The notes below the pieces were generated by a model. That model did no database searches. It saw nothing but the letters and a program-made list of their open reading frames with translations, and was not told the origin of the DNA. The translations under genes and the position numbers were made by a program. From Fluctibacter halophilus (GTDB lineage Bacteria > Pseudomonadota > Gammaproteobacteria > Enterobacterales > Alteromonadaceae), in assembly GCF_020687825.1 (NCBI RefSeq), contig NZ_JAJEWP010000005.1, positions 186,001 to 250,000 of the forward strand: 64,000 nt of DNA, read 5' to 3'. Positions within the stretch are counted from its first letter, which is position 1. Every line of letters starts with the position of its first letter. Below, one piece after another: positions 17,504-26,748 of the stretch.

Positions 17504-17568
17504 TTCAAGAAATTGTGCTGTTTTACGATACAGTGGTCAGGTTTCTGGTCTTAACACAGCACCTTGAA
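17504..17568 (+). other. Imperfect long inverted repeat after the DUF1295 gene
   Basis: TTCAAG and GTGCTGT on the left pair with ACAGCAC and CTTGAA on the right, separated by a 34-nt centre that can fold again (CAG-GTTT-CTG). The left arm has a 5-nt bulge. There is no T run, so it is not a simple terminator. It may stabilise the upstream mRNA end. The remaining 150 nt before the next MCP show only an isolated TTGACA (17618) without a good -10 box. Confidence 0.35.
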
Positions 17569-17722
17569 TACACAAACCGGGTTCCAATGACATTTGGTTG
17601 AACATCAACTAGTTTTATTGACAAGACGATCGCCTGATAGCCATCAGCGACACATCGTTTGTGTGCCAGTCAACATGGATGCTGCTGTTAACGTTTAATC
17701 CACTGCTAATAGGTTGTATGCC

Positions 17723-19633
17723 ATGGTGTCAGCTTCCATGTCGATAAAAATGAAATTTTCGCTGGCGTTGTTTATCGCCGTTATCCTTGCCACGGTGTTG
17801 GTGGGGACATTAAGTCAGTGGCAAGCCAGAGCATTGGTGATTGAGCGTGTTGAAACCATTCAGTTACCCAATGTGTTGCAGCGTATTCGCAATCAGATCG
17901 ACAAAGAAATTTCGGTGCTTGATGAGGCCGCCCGCCAACTGGTGTCTAACCCGTTTATCGAGAACTGGATGCGTTCTGGCCATCCCAAGCAGGATGAAGC
18001 CACGGTCATCGCGCAACTGCAACGGGTGCAAAAGCAATACAACCTTACCAACGCCTCTGTGGTAAATCGTCAGACTGCACACTACTGGAACCAGGATGGC
18101 TTTTTGCGCGTGCTTAACGATGATCAGGTGGACGGTTGGTTCTACGCCTACCGGGCTAGTGGCATGGCGAGTTCCAAGAGTTTGTATACCCAGGACGGGG
18201 ACTCCAAGTTGTTCGTCAACTACCAGGATTTAAACGGTGTTGTGGCATCGGGGATCGCCCGCACCATTTCCGACTTTCAGCAGATGCTCAACCGCAACAC
18301 CATTGCCGAGACCGGTTTCGTATTCCTGGTCGACAGTAGCGGCATGGTTAAACTGCATAAAAACAGTCGTCTGATTGAACAGACCAACCTGAACAGCTTG
18401 TACGGTCAATCGGCCGGCCAGCTGCTGCGCAAACAACCGTTTTCCATGACCCAGGCCGACATTGACGGTGACAAGGTGTACCTGGCCAGCAGCTACATTG
18501 AAAGTGCTGACTGGTATGTGGTCGCCCAGGTGCCTGAAGCAGAGTTGTTCAGTGAGTTGAATGCGGCATTGATCAGCATGGTATTGCAAATCCTGGTGAT
18601 AGGCCTGGCCTGTGGAGCGATTGCATTGTGGCTGGCCAAGCGTTTAACCCAACCGGTTGCCGAATTGGCGCAAACCTTTGAGCGGTTGGGAGCGCAGGAA
18701 GCGAACCTGGATGTACGTCTGCAGGCGCAGAATTCGGCCGAATTGCAGGCCCTGCAAAATGGCTTCAATGGTTTTATTGAAAAAATTAAAAACACCATTG
18801 ATGCTATTGCCAACACCAGTGGTGAACTGAAGCAGGTGTCGGAAACCGTACTCAGGCAGGCGGATTCTGCCTTTGAGCTGGGCAAGACCCAGTCTCAGCA
18901 TACCCAGGATGTGTCCCAGTCAATCGATCAATTGAATGCCTCTGTGCAGGATATTGCCGACAATGCCACCGATGCATCTCGTACCGCGGAAGTGTTACAA
19001 CAGGTCAGTGGTGAAGGCCGCAGTGTGGCGGAAACCGCCAGCCGGGCGATCCATGAACTGACCCAGCAGAATCAGGCGGTAGCCACGTCAATCGAGCAAC
19101 TGGTTAAACACACGGAATCGATTGAAAACGTTCTGAACATCATCAAGAGTATTTCAGAGCAGACCAACCTGCTGGCACTCAACGCCGCCATCGAAGCTGC
19201 CCGTGCCGGTGAGCAGGGGCGGGGGTTTGCAGTGGTCGCTGATGAAGTGCGTTCGTTAGCTCAGCGTACACACGATTCTACCGATGAAATAGGCAGTACG
19301 ATTCAGCGTTTGCAGGAAGAGGTCAGTAAAGCCGTTAACCTGATTCAGCTCAGTCAGCAGAAGTCCTCGGAAGGCAACCAAGCGGTGGAACAAAATGCTG
19401 AAACCCTGGCAGACATCGAACGACAAATTCAGGATGTGCTGGACAAAAATCGCCATGTGGCAGCCACCACCCAGCAACAGGCGAAAGCGGCCGATGAGGT
19501 GGCACATAATCTGGTCCTTATTCGCCAGGAGATTGATGCCTTTTTATCGTCCTCCGATCAAGTGGCCCAATCCAATGCAACCCTTCAGGATTTGGCCAAC
19601 ACCCTGGATCGACTGGTGAAACAATACCGTTAG
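17723..19633 (+). CDS. Methyl-accepting chemotaxis protein with Cache-type sensor
   Basis: Chemoreceptor of 636 aa. Helix 1 (about 12-32) is followed by a periplasmic domain (about 33-280) with [20 protein letters not shown] and [19 protein letters not shown], a Cache pattern. Helix 2 (about 285-305), HAMP (about 306-360) and the signalling domain follow, with [17 protein letters not shown] and [17 protein letters not shown]. Several in-frame starts are possible (TTG 17714, ATG 17723, ATG 17738); I use 17723. It is the third chemoreceptor in 10 kb. No cheW/cheA gene is nearby, so it must serve a remote array. Confidence 0.92.
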   Translation: MVSASMSIKMKFSLALFIAVILATVLVGTLSQWQARALVIERVETIQLPNVLQRIRNQIDKEISVLDEAARQLVSNPFIENWMRSGHPKQDEATVIAQLQRVQKQYNLTNASVVNRQTAHYWNQDGFLRVLNDDQVDGWFYAYRASGMASSKSLYTQDGDSKLFVNYQDLNGVVASGIARTISDFQQMLNRNTIAETGFVFLVDSSGMVKLHKNSRLIEQTNLNSLYGQSAGQLLRKQPFSMTQADIDGDKVYLASSYIESADWYVVAQVPEAELFSELNAALISMVLQILVIGLACGAIALWLAKRLTQPVAELAQTFERLGAQEANLDVRLQAQNSAELQALQNGFNGFIEKIKNTIDAIANTSGELKQVSETVLRQADSAFELGKTQSQHTQDVSQSIDQLNASVQDIADNATDASRTAEVLQQVSGEGRSVAETASRAIHELTQQNQAVATSIEQLVKHTESIENVLNIIKSISEQTNLLALNAAIEAARAGEQGRGFAVVADEVRSLAQRTHDSTDEIGSTIQRLQEEVSKAVNLIQLSQQKSSEGNQAVEQNAETLADIERQIQDVLDKNRHVAATTQQQAKAADEVAHNLVLIRQEIDAFLSSSDQVAQSNATLQDLANTLDRLVKQYR

Positions 19634-19680
19634 TATTGACTGATTGGTCAAGAAATTTCCTTAATCCTGTCGTTTGCGTT

Positions 19681-19735
19681 TATACTATGTCTTCAGGGGC
19701 GCTGTTCAGCGCCCCTATTGCCATCCCGACATGGC
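19681..19735 (+). promoter_or_regulatory. Putative -10 box and two hairpins upstream of the TonB receptor
   Basis: TATACT at 19681 fits a -10 box, with only a weak -35 (TTCCTT or TCCTTA) before it. Directly after it comes a perfect hairpin GGGGCGCT-GTTC-AGCGCCCC (19696-19715), then GCCAT-CCCGAC-ATGGC (19720-19735). The first stem lacks a T run, so it is a poor terminator of the MCP. In the leader of the receptor mRNA it could be a regulatory structure. Confidence 0.4.
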
Positions 19736-19800
19736 GATTGTTCATTTTTGCACCCGTGTGAGTCGTTTTTGATGCCTCACGACCGTCTATGGAAACACAC

Positions 19801-22041
19801 ATGAAAAATACCTGTACCTCTTTGCAGCGCCGTCTGAGCATGTTGGCTGCCAGCATTGTTACGGCCTTTTCTTCTAACGCCGTGGCTCAGCAACCAGACC
19901 AGCCGCAAGCCGATGAGGTGGAAACCATTATGGTGACTGCCCGTAAGCGCACTGAAAGCCTGTTCGAATCCCCAACCGCGATCACATCCATCGGCGAGAA
20001 GCTGCTGGAAGACGCCAACGTAGGCAATCTGGATGACATTGGTAAGTACGTGCCGAACCTGAACATTTCTCGCTACGGTGTGGGAAATACCGGCCATGCG
20101 TCGATTTTTATCCGCGGCATCGGCTTGCAGGATCACATTATCACCACAGACCCGGGCGTGGGTGTGTATGTTGATGGGGTTTACCTGGGGCGCCAGATGG
20201 GTGCCAACCTGAGTCTGCCAAACATTGAGCGGGTAGAAGTACTCAGGGGCCCACAAGGTACCCTGTATGGTCGTAATACCCTGGGCGGCGCGGTCAACAT
20301 CATCACCAAACAACCGGGTGATGAAGCCATGGCCCGTGTCACCGCCAAAGCCGGCTCACGCGGCCGACTGGCAACCGAACTGTACTATAACAATGAACTG
20401 ACCGACCAGCTCAGTGTGTCCGCCAGCGGTGCGTTTAAACGCCGTGATGGTGTGGGTGAAGCCGTCAATCTGGCCAATCCTGAAAAAGAAATCGGTGAAG
20501 AGCAGGAATACAGTGCACGTCTGGCGGCCAAGTATCGCTTCAACAACGACGTATCCCTGTTGTGGTCTTTCGACATGGTGGACAACGAATCCGGCCAATC
20601 CCCTTACACCATTGAATTCACCACCCCGCTCGACCCGAACGACGTTTTCAACGGTGACTTCCCATTGTTGACGCCTGACCTGCTACCCTCAGACCCGGAC
20701 GATCTGGGTACCACCGTTGCAGGTATCGAATCGACCGCTTATGAGGGCTGGGGAAGTGCCCTGACGCTGGCGTGGACAATCAATGAGCACATTGACAGCA
20801 AGTTGATTGGCAGTTATCGCACGTCGGAGTATGAAGGTGGCCTTGATGACGATGCCTCTCCGCTGAACCTGTCTGAATTTCCGGAAACCGGTGAAGCGGA
20901 TCAGTACTCGTTGGAGCTTCAGGTTAACGGTGCCTATGACGGTTGGGACTTTGTGTCAGGACTGTATTTCTTCAATGAAGACGGGAAAACCGAATCTGGT
21001 CCTTGGGTATTTAGCCCGTTCAACACTCCTGATGGGTTGCTCAACGATGGTGTAACGCCGTCTTTCGGTGACTACGGTTTCTTCGATTTGCAACAGGAGA
21101 CCAATGCCTACGCTGCTTACTTCAACGCTTCTGTTGATGTGACAGACAAACTCAGTGTTGGTGGTGGCCTGCGTTATTCGAAAGATGAAAAAGACGCCAA
21201 TGCGATGTTCCCGAGTTTCGCCGAGCGCAAGTACCTGTCTGAGTCCTGGAGCGAAATTACCTGGGATATCAATGCCGCTTATCAATTGGACAACGGTCTG
21301 AACGTCTACGGCCAGATCCAAAAAGGCTATCAGACCGGTGGTTTCCCACCTCGTCCGTTCGGCGGTGCTGCGCAGTTTGTGTCGTTTGATGAAACTACCG
21401 CAATCAATTATGAAATGGGCTTCAAAGGCCGTCTTAGCAATGATTTCTCGTTACTGGCGGCGGTGTTTTACACCGAATACACTGACCTGGCGCTGCCCTT
21501 CTCCGATCCCACTGCCGGGGGCGGCTTTGTCACCATCGTCGAAAATGCCGGTGAGTCAGAAGCCCGTGGTATTGAGCTGGAAGCCACCTGGAATGTGACC
21601 GATGACTTCGTTATCCGCACGGCAGTAGGTTACCTGGACGCCGAAATCACTCAGGTTGATGACGGAGTGCTGGGCATCGGTGAAGGAGATGCGCCGGCCT
21701 TGACGCCTGAGTGGACAGTGATGATTGCGCCTTCGTATTTTGTCGACCTCGACAGCGGTGCAACCTTGTCGTTCAACGCCGATTATTCATTCCGCGATGA
21801 GATGCAGGGCCAGTCGGTCAATAATCCCAGTGAACGCATTGACGCCCGTGAACTGTTCGGTTTCAGCGTGACTTATCTGTCCGCTGCAGGAGACTGGCGG
21901 GTCAGTTTGTACGGTGAAAACGTGTTCAACGAGATTTACGATCAGGGACGCCTGCAGCAGTCAGGTTTCGTCGGCATCGTACGCAGCAATGATCGCAGTG
22001 AATTTGGCGTGCGATTCAGCAAGGAATTTGAGCTGTACTAA
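19801..22041 (+). CDS. TonB-dependent outer-membrane receptor
   Basis: Receptor of 746 aa with a signal peptide (about 1-30, ending AVAQQ). A TonB box-like VETIMVTARKR is followed by the plug domain (about 45-160: SIFIRGIGLQDH, VYVDGVYLGRQ, VEVLRGPQGTLYGRNTLGGAVNI). The rest is the 22-strand barrel ending with an aromatic-rich last strand EFGVRFSKEFELY. It resembles the large FecA/CirA-like group of marine bacteria. The substrate (siderophore, vitamin or glycan/aromatic compound) cannot be fixed. The start ATG at 19801 has GGA 8 nt upstream; an ATG 12 nt earlier is less likely. No TonB/ExbBD genes are nearby. Confidence 0.92.
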   Translation: MKNTCTSLQRRLSMLAASIVTAFSSNAVAQQPDQPQADEVETIMVTARKRTESLFESPTAITSIGEKLLEDANVGNLDDIGKYVPNLNISRYGVGNTGHASIFIRGIGLQDHIITTDPGVGVYVDGVYLGRQMGANLSLPNIERVEVLRGPQGTLYGRNTLGGAVNIITKQPGDEAMARVTAKAGSRGRLATELYYNNELTDQLSVSASGAFKRRDGVGEAVNLANPEKEIGEEQEYSARLAAKYRFNNDVSLLWSFDMVDNESGQSPYTIEFTTPLDPNDVFNGDFPLLTPDLLPSDPDDLGTTVAGIESTAYEGWGSALTLAWTINEHIDSKLIGSYRTSEYEGGLDDDASPLNLSEFPETGEADQYSLELQVNGAYDGWDFVSGLYFFNEDGKTESGPWVFSPFNTPDGLLNDGVTPSFGDYGFFDLQQETNAYAAYFNASVDVTDKLSVGGGLRYSKDEKDANAMFPSFAERKYLSESWSEITWDINAAYQLDNGLNVYGQIQKGYQTGGFPPRPFGGAAQFVSFDETTAINYEMGFKGRLSNDFSLLAAVFYTEYTDLALPFSDPTAGGGFVTIVENAGESEARGIELEATWNVTDDFVIRTAVGYLDAEITQVDDGVLGIGEGDAPALTPEWTVMIAPSYFVDLDSGATLSFNADYSFRDEMQGQSVNNPSERIDARELFGFSVTYLSAAGDWRVSLYGENVFNEIYDQGRLQQSGFVGIVRSNDRSEFGVRFSKEFELY

Positions 22042-22065
22042 CCAACAGCGATAGCACGATTATCC

Positions 22066-22089
22066 AAGGGCGCTGAGGCGCCCTTTTTT
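22066..22089 (+). terminator. Terminator of the TonB receptor gene
   Basis: AAGGGCGC-TGAG-GCGCCCTT followed by TTTT, 25 nt after the stop codon. Confidence 0.9.
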
Positions 22090-22170
22090 ATTGCAGTGAT
22101 CGTATACAACGGTTTGGACATACTTAGCTTACGCGGCTAGTCTTGTCGAACAACCTCAAAGGAGAACAAC

Positions 22171-22941
22171 ATGTTAGGTCGGATTGTAAGTGTACTTTGC
22201 CTGTTATGGTTAGCGCCTGGCTGGGCGGCGGTGACTGAAACGCCTGTGACCCTGCCGAATGATTTGGGAACTGCTGTTGTGTACAGTAACAGCGACGCAG
22301 CGTCACCGGGCGTGGGGATGATTGTTGTACACGAATGGTGGGGCTTGAATGACTACGCCCGTGAGCGTGCGCGGATGCTCGCCGAGCTGGGTCATACGGC
22401 CATCGCGGTGGACATGTACGGGCACGGAAAAGTGGCCGAACACCCAGACAACGCCAAAGGTTTCATGCAGGCCGCATTTAACGATCCCGACACCATGAAT
22501 GCCCGCTTCAATGCGGCCAAAGCCATTCTGCTGGAAAACCCCAACGTCGACAAAGAACGGGTGTATGCGATGGGCTATTGCTTTGGTGGTGCCGTGGTAT
22601 TGAATCAGGCGCGAATGGGCAATGATCTGGCCGGTGTTGCCAGTTTCCATGGTAGCCTGGGCTCCCAACTGGTTGCCGAAAAGGGCAAGGTCAAAGCCCG
22701 CATCCTGGTGGCCCACGGCGGCGCTGATCCGTTCGTTCCCCATGAACAGGTCAGTGCGTTTATGCAAGAGATGCTCGACGCGGGGGTCGACCTGCAGTTT
22801 CGCAATTATCCCGAAGCCAAACACAGCTTCACCAATCCGGGGGCGGACGAGAAAGGCAGCAAATACAACATGCCACTGGAATACAATGCCGAGGCCGACA
22901 ACGACAGCTGGCAGGCATTACTGGCGTTTATTGACGAATAA
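22171..22941 (+). CDS. Exported dienelactone hydrolase-family protein
   Basis: Protein of 256 aa with an N-terminal signal peptide (about 1-20, ending WAA). Dienelactone-hydrolase fold: GMIVVHEWWGLNDYARERA; the Cys nucleophile in YAMGYCFGGAVV; Asp in AHGGADPFVP; His in YPEAKHSFTNPGAD. These complete a Cys-Asp-His triad. Classical members hydrolyse dienelactones in chloroaromatic degradation, but the exported relatives have unknown substrates. It has a good AAGGAG ribosome site. The next gene starts 3 nt after its stop, so the two probably form an operon. Confidence 0.88.
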   Translation: MLGRIVSVLCLLWLAPGWAAVTETPVTLPNDLGTAVVYSNSDAASPGVGMIVVHEWWGLNDYARERARMLAELGHTAIAVDMYGHGKVAEHPDNAKGFMQAAFNDPDTMNARFNAAKAILLENPNVDKERVYAMGYCFGGAVVLNQARMGNDLAGVASFHGSLGSQLVAEKGKVKARILVAHGGADPFVPHEQVSAFMQEMLDAGVDLQFRNYPEAKHSFTNPGADEKGSKYNMPLEYNAEADNDSWQALLAFIDE

Positions 22942-22944
22942 GCC

Positions 22945-23631
22945 ATGTGTGGTCGGTTTGCCAATCACGTTGGCGCCATGCATGGCTGGGATGCCGTGCT
23001 TGGAGACTGGCCCGGCAGTGGCCAGTTGAGTTTTAACGTTGCACCGACCCAGCCGGTTCCGGTGGTGCTCCGTGGCGGCACTGCAGTGATGCGATGGGGC
23101 ATGATCCCGCCGTGGAGTGATACCCCCAATCCGAGCTTTTCCACCTTCAATGCCCGGCTTGACAGTGTGGCGCAAAAGCCCACGTTTCGTCACGCCTGGG
23201 CCCTTGGCCAGCGATGTTTAGTGCCGATTCTGGGCTATTATGAATGGCGTCAGCAAAATGGCCGCAAACAGCCGTATTTTGTGACCCGAGAAGACAAAGG
23301 ACCCACGGTGTTAGCGGGGCTGTTTGAAACCGCCCATCGGGAAGGCTTTCCACCTTCATTCACCGTTCTGACTCGCCCTGCACAAGGGCAACTGGCCACG
23401 CTGCATCACGCCATGCCGGTAATGATCTCCGCAGAATCAGGACAGGCGTGGTTGCAGGATGATGTCGAGATGGCCTGGCAAATTGCTCATAAGGATACGC
23501 CACAAGGGATGTATTTCTATCCGGTGTCGCCGTCGGTAAACAATGTACGTTGGGACAATCCAGATGCCGTAAAGCCTCTGTCTGACACTGAAAAAGCGGA
23601 TGATGCGGCGCAACAGGGGTTTGATTTTTAG
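22945..23631 (+). CDS. SOS response-associated peptidase (SRAP, YedK/HMCES)
   Basis: Protein of 228 aa that starts MCGRF, so Cys2 becomes the N-terminal residue that crosslinks to abasic sites in single-stranded DNA. Other conserved sites are visible: NVAPTQPVPVV, MRWGMIPPWS, FNARLDSVAQKPTFR, the catalytic Glu in GYYEW and the His in LHHAMPVMI. It shields abasic sites from nuclease attack and error-prone synthesis. It follows the hydrolase by 3 nt. Its end overlaps the converging minus-strand gene by 4 nt. Confidence 0.94.
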   Translation: MCGRFANHVGAMHGWDAVLGDWPGSGQLSFNVAPTQPVPVVLRGGTAVMRWGMIPPWSDTPNPSFSTFNARLDSVAQKPTFRHAWALGQRCLVPILGYYEWRQQNGRKQPYFVTREDKGPTVLAGLFETAHREGFPPSFTVLTRPAQGQLATLHHAMPVMISAESGQAWLQDDVEMAWQIAHKDTPQGMYFYPVSPSVNNVRWDNPDAVKPLSDTEKADDAAQQGFDF

Positions 23632-24152
23632 CCCGTTTGCGGATTTCCCGGGTACAGTTGCAACATCCCACTGCTGCCCTGCAAATCGCCGATGATCCAA
23701 ATCTGACCGAAGGGGTGGAAGCGGGGTAGAGACACCTGATCCAATTGTTGACGAATAATCGGCGTTCGCCACGCGGGGTGGGCGTTGCGGATCACCAGCC
23801 AGACCCGTTTTGCCTCATACCGACGGGTGCTCTTATGGGCCAGTATGCGATTGAGACTGTGTACCAGACGCAGATGAGGATCATCATCGCTCCACAGCTG
23901 CTTCAACGCATAACGGGTTTTTTGATCCAACTCCCGACCCAACAACAACATGGCTTCTTCTTCGCTGCCATACAGGTGAGCAATTTCCAGGTCAACCGGC
24001 TGTTCGCCAATCTTGCAGCTCAGGTCCGGTTTGCGCGGCAAGTTGCTGTGCAGCAAGGTGCCGGGAATACCGAATCGTTGTTGGTAGCAGCGCAGAAAGA
24101 TTTCGCCGGCATGCTGTTCCAGCATGCGTTTTTCTTCATCACTGCTCAGCAT
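23628..24152 (-). CDS. Unknown soluble protein, possible PD-(D/E)XK-like fold
   Basis: Reading frame of 174 aa when started at the ATG at 24152, which has AAGGGA just upstream; a longer frame to 24227 has no such site. No signal peptide or membrane helix. Near residue 43 the sequence PDLSCKIGEQPVDLEIAHL recalls the core of restriction-like nucleases (an Asp, then about a dozen residues, then E-x-h), and RYEAKRVWLVIRNAHP is a plausible later strand. The canonical lysine of (D/E)XK is absent. I do not recognise a family. Its neighbour on the other strand is a DNA-damage protein (SRAP). Confidence 0.6.
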   Translation of the reverse strand: MLSSDEEKRMLEQHAGEIFLRCYQQRFGIPGTLLHSNLPRKPDLSCKIGEQPVDLEIAHLYGSEEEAMLLLGRELDQKTRYALKQLWSDDDPHLRLVHSLNRILAHKSTRRYEAKRVWLVIRNAHPAWRTPIIRQQLDQVSLPRFHPFGQIWIIGDLQGSSGMLQLYPGNPQTG

Positions 24153-24442
24153 AGGTTCCCTTATTAACAATGTGGCTGCAACTGACCAAACTTGCACCAA
24201 TATCCCCAACCAGACGTCTAACGTCAACGGAAATTCTCCAACACAACCAGCCCGTCAGGGTGATCAGATTTCGCCTTGACCCGGATGCTAGTCGGGCAAA
24301 GGGGGTTAAACATTTTGGTTTTTTATCGCAATGATTGACGCATTGGACGGATCCGAGCTGTAAGTTATTTGCGACAGCCGCTAGAGTTACCGGCCTTAAC
24401 GCCCAAGGGCTGGTTAAACAAGAAGAAAATGAAGGACTTAGG

Positions 24443-26746
24443 ATGAAGTGTGTTGGCGTCTGGCGTTATCTGAGCGGATTTTTGCTGTTCGCGGGCAGTG
24501 CCTTGTGTGACGCACAGCCCCTGATCATCCCCGCCACGCAGAGCACCATTACCGTGGATGGCAGCATTGATGATCCGGGCTGGCAGGATGCCAGGGTCAT
24601 CCAATTAAACTATGTGACCCGTCCGTTTGAGAACACCGCGCCTCCGGTCGCGACAGAAGTGCGGGTGGTTGAAAATGGTGAAATGCTGTTTGTGCGGTTC
24701 ATTGCCGACGATCCTAATCCCGATGCAATCAGTGCGTTTTACCGGGATCGTGACGGGATCTGGAACGATGATATGGTGGGCATAAAGCTGGACACTTTCA
24801 ATGATAGTCGTCTGGCTTATCAGTTCTTCATCAATCCTCTGGGGATCCAGGCGGACTCGATTGAAAATGAAATGACCGGCAGTGAAAGTGACAGCTGGGA
24901 TGCCATCTGGCAGTCAGCCGGACAAATCACTGAGCAGGGCTTTGTGGTCGAGGTGGCCATTCCGCTGCGTATTCTGAATTTTAAAGAAGGTGAAGAACAC
25001 AAGGTGTGGGGGGCTGAGTTTGTGCGCTTTTACCCCCGCAATGAGCGTCTGCGTATTTCTAACACGCCTCATGATCGCAACAATGCCTGTACCTTGTGCC
25101 AGCTCAGTGAAGTGTCCGGGTTTAAAGGCGCCAGTCAGAGTCAGAACCTGGCGCTGATCCCGACCCTGGTGCTGGGAAGAGGACGTAGCCGTGACCCCTA
25201 CGAAAGCCTCGATTGGCAGGACGACACGGTGTTTGAACCTGGACTCGATCTGAAATGGGCCATCACCCCGGAAGTGTCGTTGCAGGGCACATTGAATCCG
25301 GATTTTTCACAAGTCGAAGCGGATGTTGCCCAACTCAGTATCAACAATACGTTTGCGCTGTATTTTGATGAAAAACGCCCGTTCTTTCTGGATAACGCCG
25401 ACTATTTCGACACCAATCAGACACTGATCTATACCCGCAATATCGCCAGCCCGAATTACGGAGCCAAAGCCACCGGACGCATGGGTGATCATACCCTCGG
25501 TGTGTTCGTGGCGGACGATGAAAGCACGACCTTCCTGGTACCCGGAAACCTTGGCTCAGACATTGCCGTATTGGAAGAATCATCCACCAATCTGGGGCTG
25601 CGTTACCGCTACGATGTGAACGACGATGTCAGCCTGGGCGCGGCGTTTACCGCCCGTGAGTCGGACAATTATCACAATTATGTCGCCGGCTTCGACACCA
25701 AGGTTCAACTGACGGATCAGGATGTATTACGTGTTCAGTGGGTGGGTTCAAATACCCAGTATCCACTGGGTCTGTATCAGGATTTTTGTACAGACGGTGG
25801 CTGTGACAGCAGTGATCAATGGAGTGAGGCTGCGCTAAGACTTGATCACGAGGATGACTTCAACGGTCAGAGTTATCGGGTCAATTACCGTCATGAAGAG
25901 CGCAATTGGCATTTCAGGGCTGCCCATTACCATCAGGATCAGGATTACCGTGCTGATTTGGGTTTTGTGTCTGGCGTGGATCGTAATCAGACCGTGATCG
26001 GTGGCGGCTACGTGTGGCTCAGTGACGACAACTGGTGGAATGCTATCGAGGTATTTGGTGACTGGGATGTGACCTATAACGATGCCGGTGACATGCTGGA
26101 AAAAGAGACCGAAGTCTATCTCAGCATGAGCGGCAAATGGCAATCCTACATGGAAGTCGGCTTACTGCAGCGGGAGCGCAGTGGGTTGCGGCACGATCCG
26201 AGTATTACTCAGGTGAAAGGCAACACCCAGTGGTTTGCCGAGCAGATGGCCAGCACTTACATTGAGTTCCGCCCTGTCGCTGAAGTGCAGGCAAGTGTGT
26301 ATGCCCGGCTGGGTGATCAGATCGATTTTGAAAACGATCGTCTCGGCGAACAGGTTTACATCAATCCGGAAATTTCCTGGAGCATTGGCCGACATTTGCA
26401 ACTGGATGTGCGCCACACCTACAGCGCACTGGATGCCGACGGTCAGGATGTTTTCACCGCCAATCTGACCGATGCCCGCATGACGTACCAGTTTGACCAG
26501 CGGCAGTTTTTACGTTTGGTACTGGTGTATGCCGACATTGAACGTAATCCGGATAATTACCTCGAGCCCGTCGATCGCCGCTACCGCAGCCTCGGTACCC
26601 AATTGCTGTACAGCTACAAAGTCAATCCATTGACCAAGTTCTTCGTGGGTTATGCGGATTCGGCGTTTCAGGACGATCAGATCACGGCAATGACCAATAC
26701 CGACAAATCGGTATTCATGAAAATCAGCTACGCCTGGTTGCAATAA
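24443..26746 (+). CDS. DUF5916 outer-membrane barrel protein with CBM9-like N-domain
   Basis: Protein of 767 aa. The signal peptide (about 1-24) ends SALCDA. A CBM9-like jelly roll (about 25-225) begins TITVDGSIDDPGWQDA and has WNDDMVGIKLDTFNDSR. The rest (about 240-767) fits DUF5916, read as a beta barrel from alternating strands such as QLLYSYKVNPLTKFFVGY and ending FMKISYAWLQ. Such proteins are common in marine bacteria; some sit near polysaccharide or peptide uptake genes, but no function is proven. I chose the ATG at 24443 (AAGGA upstream and a signal peptide directly after it) over a frame start 108 nt earlier. Confidence 0.85.
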   Translation: MKCVGVWRYLSGFLLFAGSALCDAQPLIIPATQSTITVDGSIDDPGWQDARVIQLNYVTRPFENTAPPVATEVRVVENGEMLFVRFIADDPNPDAISAFYRDRDGIWNDDMVGIKLDTFNDSRLAYQFFINPLGIQADSIENEMTGSESDSWDAIWQSAGQITEQGFVVEVAIPLRILNFKEGEEHKVWGAEFVRFYPRNERLRISNTPHDRNNACTLCQLSEVSGFKGASQSQNLALIPTLVLGRGRSRDPYESLDWQDDTVFEPGLDLKWAITPEVSLQGTLNPDFSQVEADVAQLSINNTFALYFDEKRPFFLDNADYFDTNQTLIYTRNIASPNYGAKATGRMGDHTLGVFVADDESTTFLVPGNLGSDIAVLEESSTNLGLRYRYDVNDDVSLGAAFTARESDNYHNYVAGFDTKVQLTDQDVLRVQWVGSNTQYPLGLYQDFCTDGGCDSSDQWSEAALRLDHEDDFNGQSYRVNYRHEERNWHFRAAHYHQDQDYRADLGFVSGVDRNQTVIGGGYVWLSDDNWWNAIEVFGDWDVTYNDAGDMLEKETEVYLSMSGKWQSYMEVGLLQRERSGLRHDPSITQVKGNTQWFAEQMASTYIEFRPVAEVQASVYARLGDQIDFENDRLGEQVYINPEISWSIGRHLQLDVRHTYSALDADGQDVFTANLTDARMTYQFDQRQFLRLVLVYADIERNPDNYLEPVDRRYRSLGTQLLYSYKVNPLTKFFVGYADSAFQDDQITAMTNTDKSVFMKISYAWLQ

Positions 26747-26748
26747 GA

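Noticed and set aside
17618-17623. TTGACA as the promoter of the third MCP
   Set aside because: No acceptable -10 box at 16-18 nt spacing.
24153-24227. 25-residue N-terminal extension of the unknown minus-strand gene
   Set aside because: AAGGGA directly before the ATG at 24152 supports the shorter start.
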